A stretch of DNA of 59,239 nt from Methylomonas koyamae (GCF_001644025.1 NZ_LUUK01000202.1:1-59239), one strand, 5' to 3'. Shown: positions 11,242-24,417, counted from the stretch's first letter. Notes: generated by a model not told the origin, from the letters alone. A program made the numbers and translations.

Positions 11242-11550
11242 ATGAAAAACTTTAAGACGCTTACGGTGGCCGAATCCGAAGCCTTGATCGCCGAACAGCA
11301 GCCGATGATCTTGGATTGCCGGGACCTTAAGGACTATAAGGCAGGACATATCGACAATGCGATGCACGTACACGAACAGTTGCGCGACACCTTGATCAGA
11401 AAAGCCGATAAGTCCAAGCCCATGCTGATTTATTGCTATTACGGCCATGCCAGCGAGCATATGGCGGAAATGTTCGGAGATTTCGGTTTTCAGCAGGTAT
11501 ACAGCATGGCCGGCGGTTACGCCGACTGGAAAGAACAGCACAAACTTTAG
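11242..11550 (+). CDS. Single-domain rhodanese (GlpE-like sulfurtransferase)
   Basis: 102 residues, one rhodanese domain. Conserved elements are ILDCRDLKDYKAGHIDNAMHV (CH2A-like) and the active-site loop starting at Cys65 (IYCYYGHAS), followed by GGYADWKEQ. It moves sulfane sulfur between carriers in the cytosol. The gene lies 33 bases after the unknown 191-aa gene and 10 bases before nafY. A rhodanese (rhdN) also occurs among Azotobacter nif genes, so a role in sulfur supply to nitrogenase cofactors is plausible. Confidence 0.9.
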   Translation: MKNFKTLTVAESEALIAEQQPMILDCRDLKDYKAGHIDNAMHVHEQLRDTLIRKADKSKPMLIYCYYGHASEHMAEMFGDFGFQQVYSMAGGYADWKEQHKL

Positions 11551-11560
11551 GGGTAACGCT

Positions 11561-12265
11561 ATGGAATTATCAAGAGATATCGCGCTCCGCATTGCGTTGG
11601 CGTCAAGAGTGTTGCCCGGCGTGGATGTGGCGTCGCTGATTGGAATTCTGCACGAAAAAGTCGGTTCGCCGTTGACCGACGAACGCCTGAAAACCATTAC
11701 CGTCACCAATTTGAAAACCGGGATTGGCAGCCACGATGGCGAGGAAGATGGTGAGGATATCGACATTGGATTGGCCAACATCAAATTGGCAGTGCGTTAT
11801 CTATGGGGCGAGGAAGACGGTGACGAGGGCTTGCCGGAAATCCTCCCCTACAAGGAAGGCGACATGCCGGAATCGATCCGGGTCGCGATCGCATCCAACA
11901 GCGGGCAGTCGCTGAACGGGCATTTCGGCTCGTGCATCCGGTTTTTGGTGTATCAATTGTCCAAGGACGCCATGCGATTGGTGGATATCCGCTCTACGGT
12001 GGAAGCCGATACCGCCGACGATAAAAACCTGTTCCGGGCCGAGTTGATCAAGGACTGCCATGTGTTATTCGTGCAGTCTATCGGTGGACCGGCCGCCGCG
12101 AAAGTGATTCGAGCCGATATTTATCCGATCAAGATCCCGGACGTGATCGAAGCTGAAGCACAGTTGCGCGAGTTTCAGAAAGTGTTTGACGCGCCGCCGC
12201 CGTGGATGGCCAAGGCATTGGGTAAGAGTGCCGAGGAGCGCAAGCGCTTCGCTCACCAAGATTGA
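11561..12265 (+). CDS. nafY: NafY-type nitrogenase accessory / FeMo-cofactor carrier
   Basis: 234 residues, close to the known size of NafY. The N-terminal ~100 residues resemble the NafY apodinitrogenase-binding domain (ALRIALASRVLPGVDVASL). The C-terminal half is a NifX/NifY/NifB-tail domain that binds FeMo-co. It contains NGHFGSC with His at residue 121, the position known as the cofactor ligand in Azotobacter NafY. It stabilises apo-dinitrogenase and delivers FeMo-co. The start is ATG 11561; the frame is open further upstream, but that part overlaps the rhodanese gene. It is the last gene of the NifA/sigma-54 operon. Confidence 0.9.
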   Translation: MELSRDIALRIALASRVLPGVDVASLIGILHEKVGSPLTDERLKTITVTNLKTGIGSHDGEEDGEDIDIGLANIKLAVRYLWGEEDGDEGLPEILPYKEGDMPESIRVAIASNSGQSLNGHFGSCIRFLVYQLSKDAMRLVDIRSTVEADTADDKNLFRAELIKDCHVLFVQSIGGPAAAKVIRADIYPIKIPDVIEAEAQLREFQKVFDAPPPWMAKALGKSAEERKRFAHQD

Positions 12266-12272
12266 ATGAGGG

Positions 12273-12305
12273 CCGGAGTACACAATTTCGGTGTGCTCCG
12301 GTTGT
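12273..12305 (+). terminator. Hairpin terminator after nafY
   Basis: CCGGAGTACAC (12273-12283) pairs with GTGTGCTCCGG (12291-12301), with a single T-G wobble and a seven-base loop. The T run is poor (TTGTT). It sits between nafY and the convergent DUF2959 gene and may serve both directions. Further CCGG-rich symmetry follows up to about 12330. Confidence 0.6.
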
Positions 12306-12334
12306 TCGGTCTAACCGGACTTAGTCCGGAGTCT

Positions 12335-12982
12335 TCAAGACTTTTCCATGGTCGCGATAAAGCTATCCGCTTCGTTGATCGATTTTTCCATTTCAAGGAC
12401 TAGCGCGGAAACATCCGATTTCACGCTATCGAGCTGGCCTTTTAGCGAAGCGATGGCCTGAGCATTTAAATTGTGCTTTAGAAACAAGACTTGGTCCTTG
12501 AAGACTTTCAGTACCGGCTCCAGTTTGGACTCCGCTTTGCGCATTGCTGCCAGCAATTGCCGGTATTGGGTTTTTGTTACCGCCAGCTTTTTGCTACTGG
12601 TTTGTCTGAGCGAGGCGTTGGTGTATTCCCTAAGTTCGGCTTCCCATTCAGTAAATAAGGCTTCCGAAACGTCTTCGATATCGGCGATGCGTTTGTGAAT
12701 TTCATCCGCCTTCCGCACGCTGGCATCATACTCGTCGTTTAGTTTCCCGTAGGTTGATTCCAGGTCGCCACCCTGAAAATTGGTCAATACGGTGAACTGT
12801 TCCAGTGCCGATTTGAATTGTTGCTTGGTTTCCTCCTGGGTCTCGCGGGCTTTTTCGACCCGATGTACCATGACTTCCCGCTTAGGAATGCCCAGTTTTT
12901 CCAGGCTACCGTAATAGGCTTTCGAGCAAGCGGTAGCGGTCAGTGCAATCAGTACAAGGGCGCAATGTAAGCGACTTTTCAT
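12335..12982 (-). CDS. DUF2959 family putative lipoprotein
   Basis: From MKSRLHCALVLIALTATAC the protein is 215 residues. It has an N-terminal signal and a Cys at position 19 preceded by Ala-Thr-Ala, a weak lipobox. The mature part is almost entirely helical, with heptad-like stretches (about 45-110 and 120-210). The start YYGSLEKLGIPKREVMVHRVEKAR is the conserved opening of DUF2959 proteins. Function is unknown; an envelope location is expected. The open frame continues upstream to 13108, but the signal peptide fixes the start at 12982. Confidence 0.82.
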   Translation of the reverse strand: MKSRLHCALVLIALTATACSKAYYGSLEKLGIPKREVMVHRVEKARETQEETKQQFKSALEQFTVLTNFQGGDLESTYGKLNDEYDASVRKADEIHKRIADIEDVSEALFTEWEAELREYTNASLRQTSSKKLAVTKTQYRQLLAAMRKAESKLEPVLKVFKDQVLFLKHNLNAQAIASLKGQLDSVKSDVSALVLEMEKSINEADSFIATMEKS

Positions 12983-13262
12983 TGGGTCACCAGGAGAGGT
13001 TAAGGGGAAAATTGCCGCAGTGTAAAGCCAGTTTCCGGCTAAGGCTAGCCCGGAAATCGGCTTCGACAATACTGGCGGATTGCCAACCAGTCGCGAATTT
13101 TTCGACAAAGAGTGCGATATTCCTCCAATAGTCGGTCACTGAGGTTGGCATTTGATCAAGAACTGGCTTTTACTTAGTCCCGACGCCGCCAAGTCGAATA
13201 GCGATGACTTTGGTGGGTGGATTTATTAAAGCTGTTTCTTATCAAATGTCGCGGAGGTTGTC

Positions 13263-13427
13263 ATGAACGAATTTAAAAAAGATTTAATGATAGGGGTTAT
13301 TTCATTTACCGGTATTGTCGGATTTATTTCCGGCGAGTTTATTCTTTCGACTTTAATGTTCGGTGTAGCGGCTTTAATGAGTAATATCGCGGCCGAACCC
13401 ACTTATCCGGTTAAGCAGTCTGTCTGA
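13263..13427 (+). CDS. Small membrane protein, 54 aa
   Basis: A GGAGG lies five bases before the ATG, the strongest translation signal in this stretch. The product begins MNEFKKDLMIGVISFTGIVG. It has a hydrophobic segment at about 9-45 that could span the membrane once or twice, and it ends EPTYPVKQSV. No family is recognised. A strong terminator follows at 13483-13517, so it probably is a separate transcription unit. Confidence 0.6.
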   Translation: MNEFKKDLMIGVISFTGIVGFISGEFILSTLMFGVAALMSNIAAEPTYPVKQSV

Positions 13428-13482
13428 TTCTCCATTGGCGGAGATTCGCAAACGAAGCATCCATCGTTCGTTTGTTTCCACG

Positions 13483-13517
13483 GCCTCGCAATCCCCAGGG
13501 TTGCGAGGCTTTTTTTT
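13483..13517 (+). terminator. Rho-independent terminator
   Basis: GCCTCGCAA (13483-13491) pairs perfectly with TTGCGAGGC (13501-13509) and is followed by eight T residues. It ends the small membrane-protein gene. A second symmetry, AAACGAA and TTCGTTT, lies just before it at about 13450-13473. Confidence 0.85.
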
Positions 13518-13539
13518 ACGCCTTCGAAATTTGATCTCA

Positions 13540-14865
13540 TCAGGTTTTTTTGGCCGGTAAGCCGCGCAGAAAGTTTAGCTTTTCTTTAATTTTACTCTCC
13601 AATCCGCGTTCGACCGGAAAGTAATAACGGCGGTTTTGTAAGGCGTCGGGGAAATAATTTTCGCCAGCGGCGAATGCTTGATCTTCGTCGTGTGCGTAGC
13701 GATATTCGGCGCCATAGCCTAAATCCCGCATCAGACCGGTCGGTGCGTTTCGTAGATGCATTGGAACTTCCAGCGAGCCGCTTTTTTTGGCATCGATCAT
13801 TGCCGCCTTGTAGGCCGTGTAGACGGCGTTGCTTTTCGGTGCGCACGCAAGATAGGTTACCGCTTGCGCCAAAGCTAGCTCGCCTTCAGGGCTGCCTAGT
13901 CTTTCGTAGGCCTCGGTGGCGTTTAGCGCGAGTTGTAAGCCGCGCGGATCTGCGTTGCCGATGTCTTCGGCGGCCATTCGAATCACGCGCCGGGCAATGT
14001 AAAGCGGGTCGCAACCACCGTCCAGCATCCGGGCAAACCAATACAATGCCGCATCAGGATCGGTGCCGCGCACTGATTTGTGCAAAGCGGAGATTTGATC
14101 GTAAAAAATATCGCCGCGCTTGTCGAAGCGGTTTGCGTGGCCTTGCAGGACTTCGTCGATCATTCCAGGTTTAACGACTTCTCGTCCATCCACGGTCTCG
14201 GCTAGGTCGGCGGCAATTTGCAGAATATTCAAACTTCGTCGGGCGTCACCATCGGCGGCCTTGGCGATCATCGTCAGAGTTTCGCGGTCTATCTCGATCG
14301 GCCGCAGGCCCAAGCCGCGCTGTTTATCTCTTAGCGCACACTCCAGCAGTTCGATCAGCGCGTCGGTATCGAGGCTGCGCATTACGTAGACTCGCAAGCG
14401 CGACAGCAGCGCGTTGTTCAGCTCGAACGACGGATTCTCGGTGGTGGCGCCGAACAGCACGATTGCGCCACTTTCGATGGGCGCCAGCAACGAGTCCTGC
14501 TGACTCTTCGAAAAACGGTGAATTTCGTCGATGAATACGATGGTATTCAAGCCCTGTCGAGCCTTGATTTCTTCAGCCTCGCCCACGGCGGCGCGAATCT
14601 CCTTGACACCGGCCATCACCGCCGACAACTCGATGATGTGGCTATGGGTCATGCCACCGATGATCTTGGCCAGCGTGGTTTTGCCGACTCCCGGCGGTCC
14701 CCAAAATACCAGCGAATGCAACGCGCCGTTGTCGATAGCTGCCCTTAGCGATTTGCCTTTTGCCAGCAGGTGTTGTTGGCCGATAAATTCTTCAAGGCTG
14801 CTTGGTCGCATTTTGGCGGCTAGCGGCATATAGGCGTCGCGAGGACCGGAGTATTTGCTATTCAT
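13540..14865 (-). CDS. rarA: Replication-associated recombination protein A (AAA+ ATPase)
   Basis: 441 residues from MNSKYSGPRDAYMPLAAKMRPSSLEEFIGQ. Walker A is FWGPPGVGKTT, Walker B is VFIDEIHRF, and sensor 1 lies around LFGATTENPSFE. The RarA/WRNIP1-type C-terminal tetramerisation region is present. It acts at stalled replication forks with SSB and RecA. Upstream ATGs at 14874 and 14892 are in frame; 14865 gives a leader like that of E. coli RarA. It is divergent from accA with 134 bases between. Confidence 0.94.
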   Translation of the reverse strand: MNSKYSGPRDAYMPLAAKMRPSSLEEFIGQQHLLAKGKSLRAAIDNGALHSLVFWGPPGVGKTTLAKIIGGMTHSHIIELSAVMAGVKEIRAAVGEAEEIKARQGLNTIVFIDEIHRFSKSQQDSLLAPIESGAIVLFGATTENPSFELNNALLSRLRVYVMRSLDTDALIELLECALRDKQRGLGLRPIEIDRETLTMIAKAADGDARRSLNILQIAADLAETVDGREVVKPGMIDEVLQGHANRFDKRGDIFYDQISALHKSVRGTDPDAALYWFARMLDGGCDPLYIARRVIRMAAEDIGNADPRGLQLALNATEAYERLGSPEGELALAQAVTYLACAPKSNAVYTAYKAAMIDAKKSGSLEVPMHLRNAPTGLMRDLGYGAEYRYAHDEDQAFAAGENYFPDALQNRRYYFPVERGLESKIKEKLNFLRGLPAKKT

Positions 14866-14999
14866 GAATGACATAAGCGTGACGGTGACCATAGGGGAGC
14901 GGTCGCACGCTAAGCGAAACCGCGGCCGAAATAGATAGGCAATATCGGCTTTTTTTAATAGAATTGCCGGCCATTTTAGAGATTCCGCTCCCGAAAGCC

Positions 15000-15974
15000 A
15001 TGGATTTAAAATTTCTTGATTTTGAACAGCCGATTGCCGAACTGCAAGCCAAGATTGAAGAGCTGCGCAAAGTCGAGCTAGACAACAACTTCGATATTTC
15101 CGAGACGCTGAAGCAGTTGGAGCAGAAATGCGAGAGCCTGACCGAGAGTATTTTCAGCGACTTGTCCGACTGGCAGATTTCCCAATTGTCGCGCCATCCG
15201 GGACGGCCTTACACGCTGGATTATATCTCGTTAATTTTCACCGAATTCCATGAGTTGCATGGCGATCGCGCATTCGCGGACGACCCGGCCATCGTTTGCG
15301 GCTTAGCGCGCTTGGAGGGTCGGCCGGTCGTCGTGATCGGTCATCAAAAAGGTCGAGACACTAAGGAAAAAATTTACAGAAACTTCGGAATGCCGCGGCC
15401 GGAAGGTTATCGGAAGGCCTTGCGCGTCATGAAAATGGCCGAGCGCTTTCAGTTGCCGGTCATTTGTCTGATCGATACTCCCGGCGCCTATCCTGGCATT
15501 GGCGCGGAAGAGCGCGGTCAGAGCGAAGCGATTGCTCGTAACTTGTTCGAAATGTCCAAATTGCGGACACCGATTATCTGTACCGTGATCGGTGAAGGGG
15601 GCTCCGGTGGCGCGTTGGCTATTGGGGTGGGCGACCGTTTGCTAATGTTGGAATACAGTACTTACGCGGTAATTTCGCCGGAAGGTTGTGCGTCTATTTT
15701 ATGGAAAAGCGCCGACAAGGCCCAGTTGGCTGCCGAGGCCATGGGAATAACCTCCGACCGCGTGCGCGAACAAGGTTTTTTGGACGAAGTCATCCGCGAG
15801 CCGGTCGGTGGCGGTCACCGCAATTTCGCCAAGATCGCCGCCAATTTGCAGGAAGCCTTGCTCAGGCATTTGGGTGAATTGCAGGCGGAAGCTGGCGACA
15901 TGGACAAACTGTTGGAGAAACGTTATCAACGTATCATGCGTTTCGGCTCGTTCATTGAAGAGCCGGCCAAATAA
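15000..15974 (+). CDS. accA: Acetyl-CoA carboxylase carboxyltransferase subunit alpha
   Basis: 324 residues, the usual size. It starts [22 protein letters not shown]. The carboxyltransferase core includes [42 protein letters not shown], the oxyanion-type [15 protein letters not shown] and the [11 protein letters not shown] segment. With AccD it forms the alpha2beta2 carboxyltransferase that makes malonyl-CoA for fatty acid synthesis. Followed by a terminator and then tilS, a common gammaproteobacterial neighbour. Confidence 0.97.
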   Translation: MDLKFLDFEQPIAELQAKIEELRKVELDNNFDISETLKQLEQKCESLTESIFSDLSDWQISQLSRHPGRPYTLDYISLIFTEFHELHGDRAFADDPAIVCGLARLEGRPVVVIGHQKGRDTKEKIYRNFGMPRPEGYRKALRVMKMAERFQLPVICLIDTPGAYPGIGAEERGQSEAIARNLFEMSKLRTPIICTVIGEGGSGGALAIGVGDRLLMLEYSTYAVISPEGCASILWKSADKAQLAAEAMGITSDRVREQGFLDEVIREPVGGGHRNFAKIAANLQEALLRHLGELQAEAGDMDKLLEKRYQRIMRFGSFIEEPAK

Positions 15975-16000
15975 TTCCTTTGTCCGGAACATCAGCGTAG

Positions 16001-16030
16001 AAAAGGCCGATTTCTCTCGGCCTTTTTTTT
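16001..16030 (+). terminator. Rho-independent terminator after accA
   Basis: GGCCGA (16005-16010) and TCGGCC (16017-16022) form a hairpin flanked by AAAA and eight T residues. The T run ends right at the tilS ribosome-binding site (GGAG at 16031), so some read-through into tilS is likely. Confidence 0.8.
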
Positions 16031-16043
16031 GGAGCGTTGCCTT

Positions 16044-17363
16044 ATGCTGAGCTTTCAGGCAGTGAGTTCCGCGCTGCCGGAGCGGGTTGGGCGTTTGTAT
16101 GTCGCATACAGTGGTGGCGTGGACTCGCACGTACTATTGCACCTGTGCGCACGGCAACCGGATTGGCAAGCCAAACTGTGCGGGGTCTACGTCGACCACC
16201 GCTTGCAAGCGGAGTCGACGGCCTGGGGCACCCATTGTCGTCGGCAATGCGAAGCGTTGGGTGTCGAGTTCTTGCTGCTGACTGTCGACGCCTCGGCTGC
16301 GCCGGGTGAAAGTCCGGAGGCGGCTGCTCGTCGCGCTCGATACGCCGCGCTAGCCGATTTGCTGGACCGCGACGACGTGGTGCTGGCGGCTCAGCACCGC
16401 GAGGATCAACTGGAAACGGTGTTGCTGCAACTATTTCGCGGAGCTGGCGTGGCTGGATTGGCGGCGATGCCTCGGATATCGCCGCTGGGCCGAGGGTCGT
16501 TGGTCAGGCCGCTGTTGAAAGTGGGCAAGGCCGAGGTATTGGTCTACGCGCGCCAGCAAGGCTTGGTTTGGATAGAGGATCCGAGCAATGCCACGAATGA
16601 TTTCGACCGGAATTTTCTGCGAAACCAAGTTCTACCGCTACTGAAACAACGCTGGCCTGGGCTGGATAAAACGGTGGCGCGGTCGGCCGAGCTGTGTGGA
16701 GAGGCTGCGGAATGCCTGGACGAGTGGGCCGAAGCACAATTGGCCGCCGTATCCGGTTTGGACAGGGGCGAGCTGGCGATCGACCAACTGCCGGTTGCGG
16801 CAAGTCGCCGTCGCTTGCTGATTCGACAATGGTTAGCTCGCAACGGCCTCCGGCCGCCGAGTCGAGCCATAACCGAAGCGATTCTGGCGCAGGTCGTCGA
16901 TGCGCGTGGCGATGCGAACCCGCAATTATGTTATCAGGGCGCGCTGATTCGAAGATACCGCAAGCGCTTAGTTTGCGTGCCGGCCTATCCGGCTGTTCGC
17001 ACGCACGGCGAAGTGGTTTGGCCTGATAATGCCCAGCAGATCGAATTGGGCGGCGGTTGCCGCTTGAGCAAGGAGGTTTCCGTTGACGGCATCGCTCAAG
17101 CGCTTTGGGATCGGGCTAGTGTCACGGTGAGGTTCCGGCGCGGCGGCGAAAAGTTGAAGTTGCCAGGGAGGGGTGGCCGGCACAGTTTGAAAAAGCTCTA
17201 TCAAGCAGCCGGTACCCCGCCGTGGGAACGGGAGTGGAGGCCGTTGATATATCTGGATGGCAGCTTGGCGGCGGTGGCTGGCCTTTGGGTGGCCGAGTGG
17301 GTCAGCGGTTCGAAAAACGAACCTTGCTACCGAGTGTCTTGGCAGTTTCGACAAAGCGTGTGA
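16044..17363 (+). CDS. tilS: tRNA(Ile)-lysidine synthetase
   Basis: 439 residues. The PP-loop SGGVDSHVL near residue 25 marks the N-type ATP pyrophosphatase. The conserved AAQHREDQLETVLLQLFRGAGVAGLAAM and the LVRPLL segment follow. The C-terminal substrate-binding region is present (FRRGGEKLKLPGRGGRHSLKKLYQ). It makes lysidine at C34 of tRNA(Ile)-CAU so that it reads AUA. ATG 16044 was chosen because GGAG lies nine bases before it; a TTG at 16029 would fall inside the terminator. Confidence 0.96.
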   Translation: MLSFQAVSSALPERVGRLYVAYSGGVDSHVLLHLCARQPDWQAKLCGVYVDHRLQAESTAWGTHCRRQCEALGVEFLLLTVDASAAPGESPEAAARRARYAALADLLDRDDVVLAAQHREDQLETVLLQLFRGAGVAGLAAMPRISPLGRGSLVRPLLKVGKAEVLVYARQQGLVWIEDPSNATNDFDRNFLRNQVLPLLKQRWPGLDKTVARSAELCGEAAECLDEWAEAQLAAVSGLDRGELAIDQLPVAASRRRLLIRQWLARNGLRPPSRAITEAILAQVVDARGDANPQLCYQGALIRRYRKRLVCVPAYPAVRTHGEVVWPDNAQQIELGGGCRLSKEVSVDGIAQALWDRASVTVRFRRGGEKLKLPGRGGRHSLKKLYQAAGTPPWEREWRPLIYLDGSLAAVAGLWVAEWVSGSKNEPCYRVSWQFRQSV

Positions 17364-17397
17364 TGATGAATGGATAAACCCTAGTCGGAGAAATGAG

Positions 17398-17586
17398 ATG
17401 TTTGCCGAAGTTTTGCAGTCGGCGATCGTCGGCATGATGATCGCCATTCCCACTATCGTAATCTATAAAAAAGTGGGGTTGAATCCGCTTTGGGCTGGAC
17501 TGGTTTTTATTCCGGTGTTCGGTTTATTAATCGTATTCATCCAGTTGGCCTTCGCGGAATGGCCAAACGCGCGGCGAGGAGGTTGA
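17398..17586 (+). CDS. Small membrane protein, 62 aa
   Basis: MFAEVLQSAIVGMMIAIPTIV begins a protein with two predicted membrane segments (about 8-24 and 33-54) and a basic link (YKKVGLNPLW). It resembles the protein encoded next to it: both have K-x-G, a hydrophobic stretch with IPV or VPV, and an aromatic F-x-WP near the end. No function is known. A GGAG-type site precedes the ATG. Confidence 0.7.
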   Translation: MFAEVLQSAIVGMMIAIPTIVIYKKVGLNPLWAGLVFIPVFGLLIVFIQLAFAEWPNARRGG

Positions 17587-17587
17587 G

Positions 17588-17785
17588 ATGGCGTTGTTTT
17601 TCGTTTTGTTGCCCGTCTATATCTTGTTTTGTTTGTGGTTGGGATTCCGAATACTGCGGAAAGCCGGCTTTGATGGACGTTGGGTCATCGCATTATTGGT
17701 GCCGGTCTTGAATATCATCATGATTTGGGTGTTCGCATTCAGTCGATGGCCTGGTTTGCGGGAGGATGTCGATCAGGGGTTTTAG
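17588..17785 (+). CDS. Small membrane protein, 65 aa, paralogue of its neighbour
   Basis: Two hydrophobic segments (about 2-22 and 31-51) flank RKAGFDGRW, and the protein ends AFSRWPGLREDVDQGF. This recalls a widespread class of two-helix proteins with a KAGF/W-LIP-FARWP layout and no assigned role. It starts two bases after the stop of the 62-aa gene and overlaps its GGAGG, so the two are probably translated together. Confidence 0.72.
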   Translation: MALFFVLLPVYILFCLWLGFRILRKAGFDGRWVIALLVPVLNIIMIWVFAFSRWPGLREDVDQGF

Positions 17786-17857
17786 GCGGTATTTTGCTCT
17801 GATTTTTCTTTTTATTCCCGAGATATTGGGTTCTCTAAAATTAGGTTGTGAAATGTT

Positions 17858-18847
17858 ATGAATCTGAGGCATATTTGGTGGAGAATTGCTGCAATTAAAA
17901 CGCCCGGCCAAGCTTTCGATGCGGTAGCTTCAGAGCTGACGCCATATTTTTATAGGCATTTTCAACGGTTAAATCGAGGCGTTTTTGCAATTGAGATCGT
18001 GAATTCCAATTTAGGGTTTTTCGCGGTTCTGAATTGGGCGCTGTTTGTTTTGCATTTCTGTAAGAAGCAGGGTTTAGTACCCTATTTAGAATTTACTACG
18101 AAGAATTATTCGGATCCGGTTTTGGGGCGCGATTGGTTTAAGTATTATTTTTCTAATCGAGCAATGTCAGCGGCCGGTTTCGCAGCCGAGTATAGGCCTT
18201 GGTTGGTTACCAAGGTTCGACGTATCAGAGATTTACGGATGCCGGGTTGGTGTTTTCACGATTTGAGCTTGGAACAAGCCGGCGAGATTTTCCGTGAATA
18301 TATTGAGTTCAATCCGGTGATTTCCGCCGAGGTGGAAGCGTTCGTTGCCGAGCATTTTGCAGGTAAGTATGTTTTGGGGGTTCATTTTCGAGGTACCGAT
18401 AAAGTAGTCGAGGCGCCACAAGTCGCTTGGGCGTATTGTGAACAAACGATTCGAAATTTTTTAGCGGATCACCCCAGCGTCGATGTTCTATTTGTCGCTA
18501 GTGATGAAAGTCGTTTTATTCAATATATGCTGGAAAAATTTCCAGATATTGCTGTGGTGAGCCATCAGGACCATTTTCGCAGCGATGGCATTAAGGCAAT
18601 TCATAGTCTCGATGGGGGCGGCGATAATTATTCGAAAGGATTCGATGCGTTAGTTAATTCTTTGTTGTTGTCGAAATGCGACGCACTAATCCGGTCGTCG
18701 TCATTTTTATCAGCTTGGGCGTCGATTTTTAATCCAAAAGTGCCGGTGGTTTTGTTGAACAAGCCTTTGGAAGATGCGCTATGGTTTCCTGAGGTAGAGA
18801 TAATGAAGCGTTCCTTGGATCATTACTTGCCTGATTTCACTGAATAG
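17858..18847 (+). CDS. Putative fucosyltransferase-like glycosyltransferase
   Basis: 329 residues. The motif VLGVHFRGTDKV at about 170-181 matches the H-x-R-G-T-D-K nucleotide-sugar motif of alpha-1,6 / O-fucosyltransferase (NodZ, FUT8) enzymes. VLFVASDESRFIQYM and RSSSFLSAWASIF also fit the C-terminal lobe of that fold. It probably adds a deoxyhexose to a cell-surface glycan. GC content is lower than in neighbouring housekeeping genes. It is followed after nine bases by another glycosyltransferase. Acceptor and donor are unknown. Confidence 0.75.
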   Translation: MNLRHIWWRIAAIKTPGQAFDAVASELTPYFYRHFQRLNRGVFAIEIVNSNLGFFAVLNWALFVLHFCKKQGLVPYLEFTTKNYSDPVLGRDWFKYYFSNRAMSAAGFAAEYRPWLVTKVRRIRDLRMPGWCFHDLSLEQAGEIFREYIEFNPVISAEVEAFVAEHFAGKYVLGVHFRGTDKVVEAPQVAWAYCEQTIRNFLADHPSVDVLFVASDESRFIQYMLEKFPDIAVVSHQDHFRSDGIKAIHSLDGGGDNYSKGFDALVNSLLLSKCDALIRSSSFLSAWASIFNPKVPVVLLNKPLEDALWFPEVEIMKRSLDHYLPDFTE

Positions 18848-18856
18848 GAAGCTTGT

Positions 18857-20050
18857 ATGAGAGTCCTGCTAAGCCTATTGAAGAGGCTGGGAAAAAAAGT
18901 CAGTCTGGATGTTGCGTATAATTTCGTTCAGTTAAATTATCCAATTTGGGTTTTTTACTTTAAGAAACTGACGTTGCCGAATTTTGGCGGTCGCCACGAG
19001 ATTAAAATTTCTGGTAAGCCCGCTATCTACGATGTATTCGTTTCCGGCGATAAAAATTACGTGGTAGCTATTGGTAGATATGACCGCGTTGCCGACTGGA
19101 GTAGATTAATATGCGTATTCGACTCAGGTTGCGAAGTTATTGGGCAGGTCGTTGAGGATTTTGCCGATGAAAAGGAGGCTTATCAGGTTTTAATCATTAA
19201 ATATTTGATTCCCTCTGGTTTTCGGAGTAAGCCCGTGGTTTTGATTACGTTAAAGTTGGACGGTAGTCAAATCGTTAACTCTCTCCAGCTTTCGAATCAT
19301 TCGGTCGAATTGCCGCGGCATAAGCTAAGTGTGACGACGTTGATGAAGGATGAAGATAGGTTCATCCCTGAGTGGATCGCATATTATCGTATGATAGGCG
19401 TAAGTCATTTCTATATATACGATAATCGTAGTTTAAAAAGAAGGCGGATACGTAACTTGTTGGCGCCTCTAATTGCCCAGGGAATTGTGACGTTGATAGA
19501 TTGGGATTATCCTTACGTGTCCGGTGCTCCCGATAATAGCTGGCGTTTTTGTCAGCGAGGACAGATGCACCATTGTTTATACAAATACGGTAGTTTTTCC
19601 GATTGGATGTTGTTTATCGATGTTGATGAGTTTATCTATCCTGTTAATGCCGAGCAAGATTTTTTGAAGTTTTTAGAGAGTCGAGAGCATCCAAATATAG
19701 CCGCGTTGCAGTTCAAGATGATCTGGTTTGGAAATTCAGGATTTGAACAGGTTCCTAAGGGTTTAATTATTAATAATTATATTCGACGTTCTCCGGAGGT
19801 TTTGTCCTTAGGTCGAGAGAAATGTGCTGTCCGGCCTCAGTTAACGAAGCTAATGTTTATTCATGGGGTTAAGGCGTCTGAGGAAAATTCATGGATGGAT
19901 GTGGTGTCTCCCGAACTGTTTCGGATTAATCATTATTATGCGACTAGTTCCAAGCGTCAATTTAAGGGGTATTCGGACCATAACGACGTGGAAGATACAG
20001 GAATGAGAAAATACGTTGACTCCGTGGAAGAGTATATTGGGAAAATATAG
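18857..20050 (+). CDS. Glycosyltransferase, family 92-like
   Basis: 397 residues. The catalytic GT-A region begins at about residue 155 (LSVTTLMKDEDRFIPEWIAYYRMIGVSHFYIYDN), the signature opening of GT92/DUF23 proteins. The metal-binding DxD is DVDEF in WMLFIDVDEFIYP. The N-terminal ~150 residues are an extra beta-rich domain. No membrane segment is evident. Likely co-transcribed with the fucosyltransferase-like gene; together they look like an acquired surface-glycan pair. Confidence 0.82.
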   Translation: MRVLLSLLKRLGKKVSLDVAYNFVQLNYPIWVFYFKKLTLPNFGGRHEIKISGKPAIYDVFVSGDKNYVVAIGRYDRVADWSRLICVFDSGCEVIGQVVEDFADEKEAYQVLIIKYLIPSGFRSKPVVLITLKLDGSQIVNSLQLSNHSVELPRHKLSVTTLMKDEDRFIPEWIAYYRMIGVSHFYIYDNRSLKRRRIRNLLAPLIAQGIVTLIDWDYPYVSGAPDNSWRFCQRGQMHHCLYKYGSFSDWMLFIDVDEFIYPVNAEQDFLKFLESREHPNIAALQFKMIWFGNSGFEQVPKGLIINNYIRRSPEVLSLGREKCAVRPQLTKLMFIHGVKASEENSWMDVVSPELFRINHYYATSSKRQFKGYSDHNDVEDTGMRKYVDSVEEYIGKI

Positions 20051-22228
<2,178 letters not shown>

Positions 22229-22252
22229 CGAGCATAAACAACAAGGTTAAGC

Positions 22253-24417
<2,165 letters not shown>

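Noticed and set aside
13450-13473. AAACGAA / TTCGTTT symmetry as a separate terminator
   Set aside because: No T run directly follows; the stronger hairpin at 13483-13517 explains termination.
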